Shown here: in pieces, positions 50,629 through 59,608 of the stretch | Layout of the letters: each line of letters begins with the position of its first letter | Position numbering within the stretch: the stretch's first letter is position 1 | DNA from: JAHFTY01 sp964584785 | GTDB taxonomy: Bacteria; Acidobacteriota; Terriglobia; 20CM-2-55-15 | Direction: 5' to 3' | Length of the DNA: 64,000 bases | NCBI GenBank assembly: GCA_964584785.1 | Contig: CAZPBY010000005.1 | Span: 122,533 to 186,532, forward strand | Made by a program: the position numbers and the translations under genes | Notes under the pieces: model-generated | What the model was told of the DNA's origin: nothing | Database searches by the model: none | Seen by the model: only the letters and a program-made list of their open reading frames with translations

Positions 50629-51797
50629 CTTCCGTCCAATCTCGCCAAAGCGGCGATCAACGCCAGCAGCCGCTGCAAACCGACCGATCGAAACGTCGGA
50701 TCAAACCATTCGCCGGTGGTATGAACGCCGCCGCAACTGCCGCCTCCGCCAATAGCGATTGCCGGAATTCCCATCGAGATAGGGATGTTGGCGTCCGTCG
50801 ATCCGATGTCCAGCTGCGGCTCCACTCCGAGGCGTCGGGTGACCTCCACAGCTGCCTGTACGAGATTGGATGACGCTTGCGTAACCCCGCCGGGACGTTC
50901 TCCCATCAATTCGATGCGGCACTCGACACCGGCCGATTGTGCAGCTTGTGAGACGACGTCCCGCAGATGCGTTTCCATCGCATCCAAACTTGACGGAGCG
51001 ACCGATCGAAGATCCAGTTCCGCAACCGCTTCGGATGGAATCGCGTTTACGGAAATCCCGCCCCGAACAATCCCGACGTTAAACGATGAACCTTGCCGCC
51101 GCATGGCGGAGTCGCTCGTAAAACCGTGGATCGCAGACGAAATCGCGTGCAGTGGATTCGGCCGGCCGAAATCGGCCCAGCTGTGACCGCCGGGTCCACT
51201 CATGCGAAGGCGGAATCGACGGCTTCCGAGCGCTTGATTCGTGATTCGCTGGATTCCCGCGACGTCCACGGCAATAAAGTCGCAGGCTCGACCTTCCCAT
51301 GGCGGCGCATGAAAGATGTGACGAATGCCGCGAAGGTTCCCCTCTCCTTCTTCTCCGATATTGCCGATCGCGATCACCGGCCGTTCAAAGCGAAGCCCCG
51401 CCTCTCTGGCCACTCGAAGCACCCACAACAGCGCGACGATACCGGACCCGTTATCCGCAATTCCCGGAAGGTGAACGATTCGCCCGCGCCGCCGGAGTTC
51501 CAAAGGTGTTGCCACCGGGAAGACGGTGTCGAGATGTGCGGCAATCACAACGGGGCGGGAACCAAAGCGTTCAAACGGGGCGATGACATTTCCGATCGCG
51601 TCGGTAACCGGCTGAAACTCCAGCCTGCGAAGCTCGTCCGCCAAAACTCGCGCCCGCTCTGCCTCGCCGAAAGGTGGAGCAGGAACCTCGGAAATACGGA
51701 TCTGATCTTCTTCGATTCGCGCTTCGTATTGCGCGAAAAGCTTGAAGGCGCGCTGCATTCGCGCATCCGCAAAAACACTGTCGACGAGCGGCCGCAC
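50625..51797 (-). CDS. M20 family metallopeptidase
   Basis: A 390-residue protein from a GTG that overlaps the stop of the upstream gene (TAGTG). Zinc ligands are AAHLDTVFPVATP (His, Asp), GIADNGSGIVALLW (bridging Asp) and GNIGEEGEGNLRG (catalytic Glu and ligand), with the final His in GGVHTTGEWFDP. A dimerisation domain is inserted between them. It resembles PepT-like and dipeptidase members of M20. No signal peptide is visible, so it is probably cytoplasmic. Translationally coupled to the BsuPI-domain protein gene. Confidence 0.9.
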   Translation of the reverse strand: MRPLVDSVFADARMQRAFKLFAQYEARIEEDQIRISEVPAPPFGEAERARVLADELRRLEFQPVTDAIGNVIAPFERFGSRPVVIAAHLDTVFPVATPLELRRRGRIVHLPGIADNGSGIVALLWVLRVAREAGLRFERPVIAIGNIGEEGEGNLRGIRHIFHAPPWEGRACDFIAVDVAGIQRITNQALGSRRFRLRMSGPGGHSWADFGRPNPLHAISSAIHGFTSDSAMRRQGSSFNVGIVRGGISVNAIPSEAVAELDLRSVAPSSLDAMETHLRDVVSQAAQSAGVECRIELMGERPGGVTQASSNLVQAAVEVTRRLGVEPQLDIGSTDANIPISMGIPAIAIGGGGSCGGVHTTGEWFDPTFRSVGLQRLLALIAALARLDGS

Positions 51798-52834
51798 TAT
51801 TTCACTTCAATCTTGATGGTTTCGGATTCGAGAGCAGGCTGAACGGCGACGAAGCCGACAACCTCATACGAACCGGGCGGCACACGATCGAGGTTGTTGT
51901 CGCGGTGATTCCAGGTGATTTCGAACCTCCACTGACCCTGAGGCGGGATCGCTTCAGTCCGCCGGACCTGCGTCACAAAGAACATGTGCCGTGACCAGCG
52001 CCAGATTTCCTGACCAGTCGACGGGTCGATCACCGCGAAGTCGTAACTCTGTCCGCTGGAGAACGAAAAAGGAAGAAGTTTGTCCGAAATATTCTTCACG
52101 GTGAGGACGAACTTGTGACCCTCCGCGACTTCAACCACATCGAGTACCAACAGCGGATTGTCGTCCGTAATCGCGCCCACATTGTCGACCTGCTTCCTTC
52201 TCGCTTCCGGTGGTTTTGGTTCCGGAATCCCGGCTTGTTGGGCTGCAGTCGGAGGCTTATCCGGATTCGCGGTCGGATTCGCGTTCGGGTTTCGGCCGGC
52301 CGTAGAAACCCGTGGTCCGACGCCTTCGCCGACTCGCGCACTCGCGATCCTGGCAATCTGCACACCATTGCCGCCCTGCAAGCGCGCCTCAACGATCCCG
52401 ATGCCGCGTTGAAACGTGAGGTCCATCGACGGCGTCTGCAGAACAAATTTCAGCGGCAATCCATTCTTGTCCGCGTCGACAATTTCAACAGTCGCGCCCT
52501 CGCTGAGGAAAAGTGAACCTTCCAGGTCATCCAGGACTCGAAGGAATTGCTTTTCGCTCTTGTCATATCGAACGAGATGTATTTCCGATCCGCTCGGAAC
52601 GGAGAAAGGAAATCTTGAAATGACATAGTAGCTTCGGCCTTTGACGATCGTGTGTTCGTTCACCGAGAAGTCGACTTCGCTCAGCTTGCGACCGTCCTGA
52701 TTGACGATGTCATAGACCCAGCGGTTCCCGACAGACAGGGGGAAAAAATCGGCCGACATGCGCACACCCTGGCCCAGCGCGGTGATCGGAAGCAAGCCGA
52801 TCGAAGCCAGAACCAAACTACGAAGCCACTTCAT
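51797..52834 (-). CDS. Exported protein with C-terminal BsuPI-like domain
   Basis: A 345-residue exported protein with a signal peptide (LRSLVLASIGLLPITALGQG). The N-terminal 170 residues are beta rich (FFPLSVGNRWVYDIVNQDGR is typical of a DUF of exported proteins in these bacteria). A Pro/Asn-rich linker (NPNANPTANPDKPPTAAQ) leads to a C-terminal BsuPI domain with FVLTVKNISDKLLPFSFSSG, YDFAVIDPSTGQEIWRWS and PGSYEVVGF. BsuPI is known as an intracellular proteinase inhibitor in Bacillus. Here it is exported and sits next to an M20 peptidase; a link is possible but unproved. Confidence 0.75.
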   Translation of the reverse strand: MKWLRSLVLASIGLLPITALGQGVRMSADFFPLSVGNRWVYDIVNQDGRKLSEVDFSVNEHTIVKGRSYYVISRFPFSVPSGSEIHLVRYDKSEKQFLRVLDDLEGSLFLSEGATVEIVDADKNGLPLKFVLQTPSMDLTFQRGIGIVEARLQGGNGVQIARIASARVGEGVGPRVSTAGRNPNANPTANPDKPPTAAQQAGIPEPKPPEARRKQVDNVGAITDDNPLLVLDVVEVAEGHKFVLTVKNISDKLLPFSFSSGQSYDFAVIDPSTGQEIWRWSRHMFFVTQVRRTEAIPPQGQWRFEITWNHRDNNLDRVPPGSYEVVGFVAVQPALESETIKIEVK

Positions 52835-52858
52835 CGGAAATTAGTTTAGCATGCGTCC

Positions 52859-53338
52859 ATGGAGGCCGGTCTGCACGAACACTATATGGATCTCGCGCTG
52901 GAGGAAGCCCGTCTGGCCCAGGCGGCCGGCGAAGTTCCGGTGGGAGCCGTCGTTGTCGACGAGAAGGGACAGGTTATCGGACGAGGTCATAATCAACCGA
53001 TAAGTCACAGCGACCCGACAGCGCATGCGGAGATTCTCGCGATTCGAGAGGCATGTCGATCGACCGTCAACTATCGGCTCGGCGGAGCAACGCTGTACTG
53101 CACCATCGAACCCTGCGCCATGTGTGCAGGCGCGATCATACATTCACGAATCGACCGGCTTGTTTTCGGCGCCCCGGACGTCCGGTTCGGTGCTGCGGGC
53201 TCACTTTACAATTTCTTAACAGATCCCCGGTTGAATCATTCCGTCGAAGTGATCCGAGGGATACGCGACGCCGAATGCACCGCGATTCTTCAGGAATTTT
53301 TCCGCACCCGCCGGGCTTTGCCTCAAACGTCCGAATAA
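52859..53338 (+). CDS. tadA: tRNA-specific adenosine deaminase TadA
   Basis: A 159-residue deaminase. The zinc site and catalytic Glu are in PTAHAEILAIREA, the second part in CTIEPCAMCAGAI, and the tRNA-binding region is VFGAPDVRFGAAGSLYNFL with the C-terminal helix. It makes inosine at the wobble position of tRNA-Arg(ACG). Divergent from the BsuPI-domain gene, with 24 bases between starts. Good length for TadA (150-170 residues). Confidence 0.95.
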   Translation: MEAGLHEHYMDLALEEARLAQAAGEVPVGAVVVDEKGQVIGRGHNQPISHSDPTAHAEILAIREACRSTVNYRLGGATLYCTIEPCAMCAGAIIHSRIDRLVFGAPDVRFGAAGSLYNFLTDPRLNHSVEVIRGIRDAECTAILQEFFRTRRALPQTSE

Positions 53339-53674
53339 GGTCGTCGATCTACCAGGCTGCAAAACCTGTGCTTTGGGCTAAACGTGATCGACGGGCAGCT
53401 TTGGGCAACAGCCCGGGTACTGTTTGGTCTGCGCTTGGATAATCGAAGCGTCGCCAACCAAAAAACGGTCGAAGGCGTCTCTGTAAAGTAACTTTTGAGC
53501 TGTCCCACGGTTTGCACTCTTACGGCGTGTGGAACTTTTTGTTAACCGCTCCCGTATTCGTACGTAATTCCGTGCGGGGGTTGTGCACAAGGATGGCCTT
53601 CTGCCCTGTCGTTGTCATTTCAGAGCGATGTGGCAGCGACGATTTGACAGGCACGGACTTATTGGCAAAACGGT
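53339..53674. other. Intergenic region without a recognised gene
   Basis: I see no intact gene in these bases. Short open frames on both strands lack ribosome-binding sites and recognisable motifs. The region runs into the truncated permease and may be part of the same decayed segment. Confidence 0.45.
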
Positions 53675-53959
53675 GAAATGGGACTCCGGGTGGCTCTCGG
53701 CGCGAAGCGCACAAACGTTTTGCAGCTGATCCTCGGTCAAAGCATGCGTCTCGCGATGGTGGGTATGGCCATCGGTATGAGCCTTGCGGCCGCGATCACA
53801 CGTTTTGCTGCAACGTTTCTTTATGGAATCAGTCCAACGGACCCAATAACTTTCGCATCGATCGCTGCGGTTCTCGGGTTCTTCGCGCTGACGGCTTGTT
53901 ATTTCCCGGCTCGCCGAGCGACACGCGTCGATCCGATGGTTGCTTTGCGATACGAGTAA
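53675..53959 (+). pseudogene. C-terminal remnant of a MacB/FtsX-type ABC permease
   Basis: A 93-residue frame beginning at the conserved EIGLRVALGAKR position of MacB/FtsX-like permeases (here MGLRVALGAKRTNVL). It has two transmembrane segments (LAMVGMAIGMSLAAAITRFA and ITFASIAAVLGFFALTACYF) and ends with ARRATRVDPMVALRYE, the conserved C-terminus. The first 700 or so residues of the family are missing, so this is a stub. Large copies of this permease type without ATPase are very common in acidobacteria. Confidence 0.75.
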
Positions 53960-53971
53960 ATCGAACGATCC

Positions 53972-54820
53972 ATGTTTGTCACGGAAATGAGCACGTCCCA
54001 GGGAAAAGCGGAGAGGCTACGAAAGCTGCATCGGGGCCCGGATATTCTCGTCCTTCCGAACGCGTGGGACGTCGCGAGCGCCAAGGTGTTCGAGAAGGCC
54101 GGGTTTCCGGTCATCGCGACCACGAGCGCGGGAATCGCTGCGTCCATGGGGTATCCGGACGGCGAGCACATTCCCCGTCATGAAATGCTCGAGGTTGTGG
54201 CGCGCATCGTCAAAGCGGTGTCCGTTCCAGTCACCGTCGATCTCGAAGCGGGTTACGCTGCCACGCCTGAAGAGATGAGGGAAACGACCCAGCAATTGCT
54301 GGCGAGCGGCGCTGTGGGCATGAATCTGGAAGACGGGCTTCGGGACGGTCCGGTACCTTTGGTACAGACGTCACATCATGCGGAAAAAATAAAAGTAGTT
54401 CGCGAGGTTTGCCGTGTAGCCGGCGTCGATCTCGTGATCAATGCCCGCACCGATGTTTATTTAAAATGTGTCGGCGATACGGCGAACCGTTTCGCTCATA
54501 CCGTCCACCGCGGTAACGCATATCTTCAAGCCGGAGCCGATTGTGTTTTCGTTCCCGGAATTTCGAACGCGGATGCGATCTCCGAACTGACGCAGCAGAT
54601 TCACGGACCCGTGAACATCCTGGCGGTCGCGGGCACGCCGGCGATTCCGGAACTGCAAAGGCTGGGTGTCGCTCGAGTCAGCTTCGGGTCCGGACCGATG
54701 CGGGCCACGCTGGGTCTGCTGGAACGCATTGCCGATGAATTGCGCGATCAAGGAACTTTTGACCAGATGGTCAGCGGTGCAACAACGTATGCAAAAACAC
54801 AGGCGATGTTTGCGGAATGA
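53972..54820 (+). CDS. Isocitrate lyase/PEP mutase family enzyme
   Basis: A 282-residue enzyme (ATG at 53972 or 53987). Signatures are LVLPNAWDVASAKVFEKAGF, TTSAGIAASMGYPDG, PVTVDLEAGYAATPEEM with the metal-binding acidic residues, and GAVGMNLEDGLRDG. The short oxaloacetate-decarboxylase/carboxyvinyl-phosphonate-like branch fits better than isocitrate lyase, as the KKCGH motif of the latter is absent. It would cleave or rearrange a C-C or P-C bond of a small keto acid. A terminator follows at 54965. Confidence 0.88.
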   Translation: MFVTEMSTSQGKAERLRKLHRGPDILVLPNAWDVASAKVFEKAGFPVIATTSAGIAASMGYPDGEHIPRHEMLEVVARIVKAVSVPVTVDLEAGYAATPEEMRETTQQLLASGAVGMNLEDGLRDGPVPLVQTSHHAEKIKVVREVCRVAGVDLVINARTDVYLKCVGDTANRFAHTVHRGNAYLQAGADCVFVPGISNADAISELTQQIHGPVNILAVAGTPAIPELQRLGVARVSFGSGPMRATLGLLERIADELRDQGTFDQMVSGATTYAKTQAMFAE

Positions 54821-54964
54821 CGAAAGTGTTCGTAATCGGAACGCATTTTTCGAAAGCGGTCACAGCGCTGAACATCAACCCTGTTATTCGCTGAAGATAA
54901 GCTTGGAACGCTGACTGCTACAGCATTTGCGGTGAAGTGACTCCTGTACCTCCTACCTCCCAAC

Positions 54965-55005
54965 CAGGAGAGGGCTGGAACCCCCGGTTCCTCTCCTGTC
55001 TTTTT
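54965..55005 (+). terminator. Factor-independent terminator
   Basis: CAGGAGAGG (54965-54973) pairs with CCTCTCCTG (54990-54998), with an inner GGAACC/GGTTCC pairing extending the stem, and is followed by TCTTTTT. It closes the PEP-mutase-family gene transcript before the cyanophycinase gene. Confidence 0.8.
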
Positions 55006-55081
55006 CCCGCGATGAAAATGGAGCTTTTTTTGTGCAAAGCCATTCTCAATATAGAATTCGCACGATCCCTAAGGAGGCACC

Positions 55082-55984
55082 ATGGTCACGAAACGCCTTG
55101 CCGTATGGTTTGTTCTGTTGATTGTCTTCATCGCGTCGACGTCTGCATTCTCACAGGAAACGCCGGAGTACGGACCCGCAAAGGGAACATTGCTGATTGT
55201 CGGCGGTGGGACACTCGACGGAACCGGCATCTACGAAAAATTCATCCAGCTGGCCGGCGGCCCCGACAAAAAGTTCGTCATCGTTCCAACGGCGGGCGGA
55301 AACAAGAATCAGGACGGTTCGATTCGTGTTTACAAGGAAGAGGATGTTCTGAAGTCATGGAAGGCGCTCGGCCTCAAGAATGTGACGATGCTGCACACTC
55401 ACGATCCCAAAGTTGCCAACAGCGAAGCATTCGTCAAACCGTTGAAGGATGCCGATGGCGTATGGTTCATCGGCGGACGCCAATGGAACCTCGTCGATTC
55501 GTATGCGGATACGTTGACGAAGCGCGAGTTTGACAAAGTCCTCGAACGTGGCGGCGTCATCGCGGGAACGTCGGCCGGCGCGACGATTCAGGGACAGTTC
55601 CTGGTACGAGGCGCTGTGCAGGGCGCGGATGTCGTCATCGCACCGGAGCCCGAACATCACTCGGGCTTCGCGTTCCTCAAACGATCCGCTATCGATCAAC
55701 ACATCAACACGCGCAACCGATGGGACGACATCATTCCGCTCATCAAACAGTATCCGGACCTGCTGGGAATCGGGCTTTCCGAGAAAACCGCCATCATCGT
55801 CCACGGCGATCGCTTTGAAGTGTTCGGTGTGTGGAAGGTCGCCGTCCACGACAACACGCGTCTCTATCAGCCTTGGGAAAAGCCGTACTTCGTGCTCTCC
55901 AACGGCGATGTGTACAACATGAAGACGCGCAGGATCGAAAAACTCGGCACCGGCGCCACCGGGCCCGCGACCGGCGGTCAATAA
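55082..55984 (+). CDS. Exported cyanophycinase (S51 peptidase family)
   Basis: A 300-residue enzyme; AAGGAGGCACC precedes the ATG. A signal peptide (RLAVWFVLLIVFIASTSAFSQ) implies export. The S51 nucleophile is in GGVIAGTSAGATIQGQFLVR, with LLIVGGGTLDGTGIYEKF and PEPEHHSGFAFL and the DQHINTRNRWDDI region that forms the rest of the site. Cyanophycinases cut the Asp-Arg dipeptides of cyanophycin to beta-Asp-Arg. No cyanophycin synthetase is in the window, so it may scavenge external polymer or process other beta-aspartyl peptides. Followed by the dehydratase gene 6 bases later. Confidence 0.9.
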   Translation: MVTKRLAVWFVLLIVFIASTSAFSQETPEYGPAKGTLLIVGGGTLDGTGIYEKFIQLAGGPDKKFVIVPTAGGNKNQDGSIRVYKEEDVLKSWKALGLKNVTMLHTHDPKVANSEAFVKPLKDADGVWFIGGRQWNLVDSYADTLTKREFDKVLERGGVIAGTSAGATIQGQFLVRGAVQGADVVIAPEPEHHSGFAFLKRSAIDQHINTRNRWDDIIPLIKQYPDLLGIGLSEKTAIIVHGDRFEVFGVWKVAVHDNTRLYQPWEKPYFVLSNGDVYNMKTRRIEKLGTGATGPATGGQ

Positions 55985-55990
55985 CGGAAC

Positions 55991-56923
55991 ATGACGAGTC
56001 GCGACGACATTGAAGCGGCATGGCGCCGCATCGAACCGCATGTTCGCGTAACACCGACGGTTCACTTGAATCGCGGCGCCTTCGATCTGGACGGCGATGT
56101 GTACCTGAAGTTCGAACTGATGCAGGTTACCGGTTCGTTCAAACCCCGTGGCGCGTTCAATCGAATCCTCTCAAACACCGTGCCCGCGAGCGGTGTGATT
56201 GCGGCATCAGGTGGAAATCACGGCCTGGCGACGGCATACGCGGCGCGGCGGTTGCGACATCGTGCCGAGATATTCGTGCCCACGATCTGTTCTCCTATCA
56301 AACAGCAGCGGCTGCGAGACTACGGCGCGGAGCTGAGAGTGACCGGAGCGAATTACGACGAGGCGCTTCGTGCGTCGATGAAGCGCGCAGAGGAAACGGG
56401 AGCTCTCGTCGTTCACGCCTACAATCAACCCGAGACGGTGGCCGGCCAGGGCACCTGCGGCCGTGAGTTCGATTTTCAAGTGCCCGCCCTGGACACCGTT
56501 CTCGTGGCCGTGGGTGGCGGCGGTTTCATCGGTGGCATCGCTGCGTGGTTCGGCGGAAAGAGCCGTGTAATCGCCGTCGAGCCGGAACAGTGTTGCTGCC
56601 TGTGGCAGGCGTTCCAGAACGGACGGCCGATAGATACACCGGTCGGAGGGATTGCGGCGGACTCGCTTGGCGGCAGCCGGGTCGGCGACCTGGCATGGGA
56701 GGTCTGCCGTCAGTTCGTCGATCGTGTGGTTCTCGTCGACGACGATGCGATACGCAGCGCACAACGCAGGTTATGGGCAGAACTGCGCGTGATCGCTGAA
56801 CCTGGCGGCGCTACAGCTCTCGCGGCGTTACTGAGCGGGGCATACCGGCCGTCAGCATCGGAGCGCGTCGGAGTCCTCGTGTGCGGCGCCAACGCCGACC
56901 TTTCCACGATTCAATCCAACTAA
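55991..56923 (+). CDS. PLP-dependent serine/threonine dehydratase
   Basis: A 310-residue fold-type II PLP enzyme. The Schiff-base Lys is in VTGSFKPRGAFNRI, the phosphate-anchoring loop is ASGGNHGLATAYAA, and the Gly-rich cofactor loop is VGGGGFIGGIAAWF. These are the threonine/serine dehydratase signatures. It would deaminate Ser or Thr to 2-oxoacids. It lies six bases after the cyanophycinase, so a role in using amino acids released outside the cell is a fair inference. The stop overlaps that of the convergent PhzF gene by 4 bases. Confidence 0.9.
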   Translation: MTSRDDIEAAWRRIEPHVRVTPTVHLNRGAFDLDGDVYLKFELMQVTGSFKPRGAFNRILSNTVPASGVIAASGGNHGLATAYAARRLRHRAEIFVPTICSPIKQQRLRDYGAELRVTGANYDEALRASMKRAEETGALVVHAYNQPETVAGQGTCGREFDFQVPALDTVLVAVGGGGFIGGIAAWFGGKSRVIAVEPEQCCCLWQAFQNGRPIDTPVGGIAADSLGGSRVGDLAWEVCRQFVDRVVLVDDDAIRSAQRRLWAELRVIAEPGGATALAALLSGAYRPSASERVGVLVCGANADLSTIQSN

Positions 56924-57789
56924 CGGACCAGCAGGTCGCCGGACGCGACGATGACTGCCGAGCCGCCGACTTTAACGACGCGTCCATCACCGCTGACCTC
57001 CACGTGGATCGTCGCGCCGCGTCCCATCTCGATTCCCTGACGGACTTCGAACGGCGCCGCAAGACCGCGATGTTTCCACAAATACGCCCCAAGCCCGCCC
57101 GCCGCGGAACCCGTTGCCGGATCTTCAAACGTGAGCGTACCGGCAGCAAAGAACCCACGCGTATAGACCGCACCGTTTTCCTCCGCGAACGCATAAACGA
57201 GATGTGAATCCCGATCTGCCAGAAGTCTCCCGAGTTCGGCCGGAACCGGCTGAATTTTTGCCAGCGCTGCGCGCGACTGCACCGGCAGCATCAACTGCTT
57301 TACGCCGGTGGACACAAACTGCGCCGGCATTGTCTTGTTGATGTCGTCGAAGGTGAGCCCCAGCGCGCGAAGCACTCGATCGTCGCTGACGATTTCGAAG
57401 TACTCGGGACGGGCCTGCGTCATCCGCACCTGTTCAACTCGTCCTCGCTCGACAAGCACCTCAACGGGAAGAATGCCGGCGAGGAGTTCCTGTTGAAACG
57501 TGGTCCAGCCATCCGCTGCGGCGATCATCTTTTGCGTCGCAAGCAAGTACCACGTTCCAACGACGGGGTGGCCGGCAAGCGGCAGTTCGAGAGCCGGCGT
57601 GAAGATGCGAACGCGGCGTTCGGCTTTGGAAGAAGAAGGCTTCAGGACAAAGGTCGTCTCCGAGAGATTGAACTCGCCGGCGATCGACTGCATCTTTTCC
57701 GCGGAAAGTCCGTCGGCGTCGAGAACGACAGCGAGCGGATTTCCTTTGAACAATTCGTCGGTGAAAACATCCAGTATGAAATAGCGCAT
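56920..57789 (-). CDS. PhzF-family isomerase
   Basis: A 289-residue protein of the PhzF/diaminopimelate-epimerase fold. The N-terminus has VFTDELFKGNPLAVVLDADG and FNLSETTFVLKP with the catalytic Glu; the second half has AEENGAVYTRGFFAAGT and DPATGSAAGGLGAYLW, matching the family. PhzF isomerises dihydro-hydroxyanthranilate, but most members act on unknown substrates. No phenazine genes are nearby. Divergently placed from nothing close; a methyltransferase gene ends 36 bases upstream of its start. Confidence 0.9.
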   Translation of the reverse strand: MRYFILDVFTDELFKGNPLAVVLDADGLSAEKMQSIAGEFNLSETTFVLKPSSSKAERRVRIFTPALELPLAGHPVVGTWYLLATQKMIAAADGWTTFQQELLAGILPVEVLVERGRVEQVRMTQARPEYFEIVSDDRVLRALGLTFDDINKTMPAQFVSTGVKQLMLPVQSRAALAKIQPVPAELGRLLADRDSHLVYAFAEENGAVYTRGFFAAGTLTFEDPATGSAAGGLGAYLWKHRGLAAPFEVRQGIEMGRGATIHVEVSGDGRVVKVGGSAVIVASGDLLVR

Positions 57790-57824
57790 GATGCCCGAGT
57801 ATAAACGAGCGAATGGACGATTCT

Positions 57825-58625
57825 CTAACGGGCGGTCACGGCCAGCGCTCGCATTCTGGTTTCGAGTGGACCGTCACCGAACTCGGCGGACAGCGCTTCG
57901 GTCATGTGACGCGTGACTTCCGCGGCAGACAGCGTGCCTCGATCGCGAATCGCCAGCAACATCGGACTGCCTTGCACCATGCCTATGGCGGCATGCTTCG
58001 ATGATGCTGCGCGGCACGGCAAGTCGACAGTCGCGATCTGAATGTCGCTGAAGCCGCCGTCGCGAAGATCGCTCGCGATTCGTTCCCGATCGAAATAGCC
58101 CCAGGGAACCCGATAGAACGTCGGCGTGTTGTCGGGATAACACTCGGTGATCACCCTCTGGGCAACTGCCGCAACCGGGTTTTCCGGGATGCTTGCCCAC
58201 ACATTGAAGACAAAGGTGCCGTTCGGACGAAGCACATGCCGAACCTGCTCGGCAGCAGCGGCTTTGTTGGAGAAGAACATCACGCCGTACTGACACACCA
58301 CAACGTCAAACGTGCCTCTATCGAAAGGAAGAGCCGTTGCGTCCGCCTGACGAAACTCGACGCGGGTGTCGGTCACACGCCTGCGGGCCTCGTTGATCAT
58401 CGGTTCGTTCAAATCTGTCGCCGTCAGACGGGCTTTGGAATCGAGCACCTTGAGAAGTTCTCGAGTGAAAACCCCGGTGCCACAGGCCAGCTCCAGAATC
58501 GCGCCGCTTCGGACCGGTAACCGTCCGGCCAGATCGATTGCGGACGGTTCGAAAAACATCGGTCCCAGATACTGGTTGTACACATCCGGAATCGAATCTA
58601 CAAACGCTGTATTCGTGTCGGCCAT
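57825..58625 (-). CDS. Class I SAM-dependent methyltransferase
   Basis: A 266-residue protein from the ATG at 58625, which TGGAG precedes by six bases; a TTG at 58658 is in frame. SAM-binding motif I is ILELACGTGVFTREL, followed by ATDLNEPMINEARRR and FRQADATALPFDRGTFDVVV, the UbiE/Coq5-type pattern, and NGTFVFNVWASI. It methylates a small molecule; which one is not clear. It is co-directional with the PhzF gene. A distance of 83 bases separates it from the unknown gene upstream. Confidence 0.9.
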   Translation of the reverse strand: MADTNTAFVDSIPDVYNQYLGPMFFEPSAIDLAGRLPVRSGAILELACGTGVFTRELLKVLDSKARLTATDLNEPMINEARRRVTDTRVEFRQADATALPFDRGTFDVVVCQYGVMFFSNKAAAAEQVRHVLRPNGTFVFNVWASIPENPVAAVAQRVITECYPDNTPTFYRVPWGYFDRERIASDLRDGGFSDIQIATVDLPCRAASSKHAAIGMVQGSPMLLAIRDRGTLSAAEVTRHMTEALSAEFGDGPLETRMRALAVTAR

Positions 58626-58708
58626 CTGAACTCCACTGAAAGAAATCACGTTGTGCAATTACATTCTCGGCTGCGTGGATTCACAGCGCAAGTTGAGTTC
58701 AGTAAGAA

Positions 58709-59608
58709 TCAAGACAGCAATCGCTCGGTCAGCGAGCGCCGTTTGGGCGAGAATTGTGAGATCGCGCCAAACAGGTAAGGCCGGAATTGTGTGGCCGCGT
58801 AACGGAAGTAGCCGCGTTCACGGATCTGCTTTAGTGTGGTGCGGTAATGATCGAGGAGGACACCGGCGACGACGGATCCCGTTTTGCCGACTGCAAGCCG
58901 TGTCGATGCGGAAAGCCACCTCGCCTTTTGCGGCAGTTCCGCGATCGCGGACAACGCCATCACCGACGACATTTCAAAAGTGCTGCGATTCTGTCGTTGC
59001 GCCTCGGACTTCACATTCCCCCAGAGATCGCGCAATGTTTCGAGAGCGGGAAGGCTCTTCGGCGGAATACGCGCGAGATCCTTGCGCATACTCTGCCATT
59101 CCATCCGGAGCGATCGAACATCAAGAGGCGGCGTGTTGATGGTGGATGCCAGCCTGCCGGCCGACGCTTCGAGACCATCCAACATTTGATCGACGGTGCT
59201 GAACTCCGTCGTGCGGTCGAGCAGACCTTCGTCCTTCAGGCTCGTCGAAATCTCCGCAATCAGGAATCGGCCTGCACCGGACGCATCGGCCAGCGCCGCC
59301 AGGACCCAGACCGGCGAGGCGCGGAACGCCAGAATTCCGATCAACTCGATGCCGTTCCCAGCGGTTCGACGGATCAGAAAATCCTTTGCGAGCTTTTCTT
59401 CATCCGGGTAAACACCTTCGACTTCACCAACCTGTTCGATCAGAAAACGGAGTGTGGCCTCAACCAGATTCTGATAAAGACGGCTGCGCCGTATCGTCGA
59501 AGGAATGGTCACTTCGCCGATCTCGCGCAATAGCCCGCTCGCCAGCGCCGTTGCGGACCGCACGGTGCGCTCGGGAAGCGAAAGCAGATAGGAGGCGACC
59601 TTCTTCAT
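58709..59608 (-). CDS. Unknown protein in aromatic cluster
   Basis: A 299-residue protein that I do not recognise. It is helical, moderately basic, with weakly hydrophobic segments (GIELIGILAFRASPVWVLAALADA and SSVMALSAIAELPQK) but no clear signal peptide. The C-terminal part is Arg/Phe rich (RGYFRYAATQFRPYLFGAIS). Its start overlaps the dehydrogenase stop (ATGA), so it is translated with the cluster. It may be a membrane-associated accessory protein. Its origin and function are open. Confidence 0.65.
   Translation of the reverse strand: MKKVASYLLSLPERTVRSATALASGLLREIGEVTIPSTIRRSRLYQNLVEATLRFLIEQVGEVEGVYPDEEKLAKDFLIRRTAGNGIELIGILAFRASPVWVLAALADASGAGRFLIAEISTSLKDEGLLDRTTEFSTVDQMLDGLEASAGRLASTINTPPLDVRSLRMEWQSMRKDLARIPPKSLPALETLRDLWGNVKSEAQRQNRSTFEMSSVMALSAIAELPQKARWLSASTRLAVGKTGSVVAGVLLDHYRTTLKQIRERGYFRYAATQFRPYLFGAISQFSPKRRSLTERLLS

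Noticed and set aside
55082..55984. Cyanophycin storage cluster
   Set aside because: Only the exported cyanophycinase is present; there is no synthetase.
56920..57789. Phenazine biosynthesis
   Set aside because: PhzF-fold proteins are common and mostly unrelated to phenazine; no other phz gene is present.
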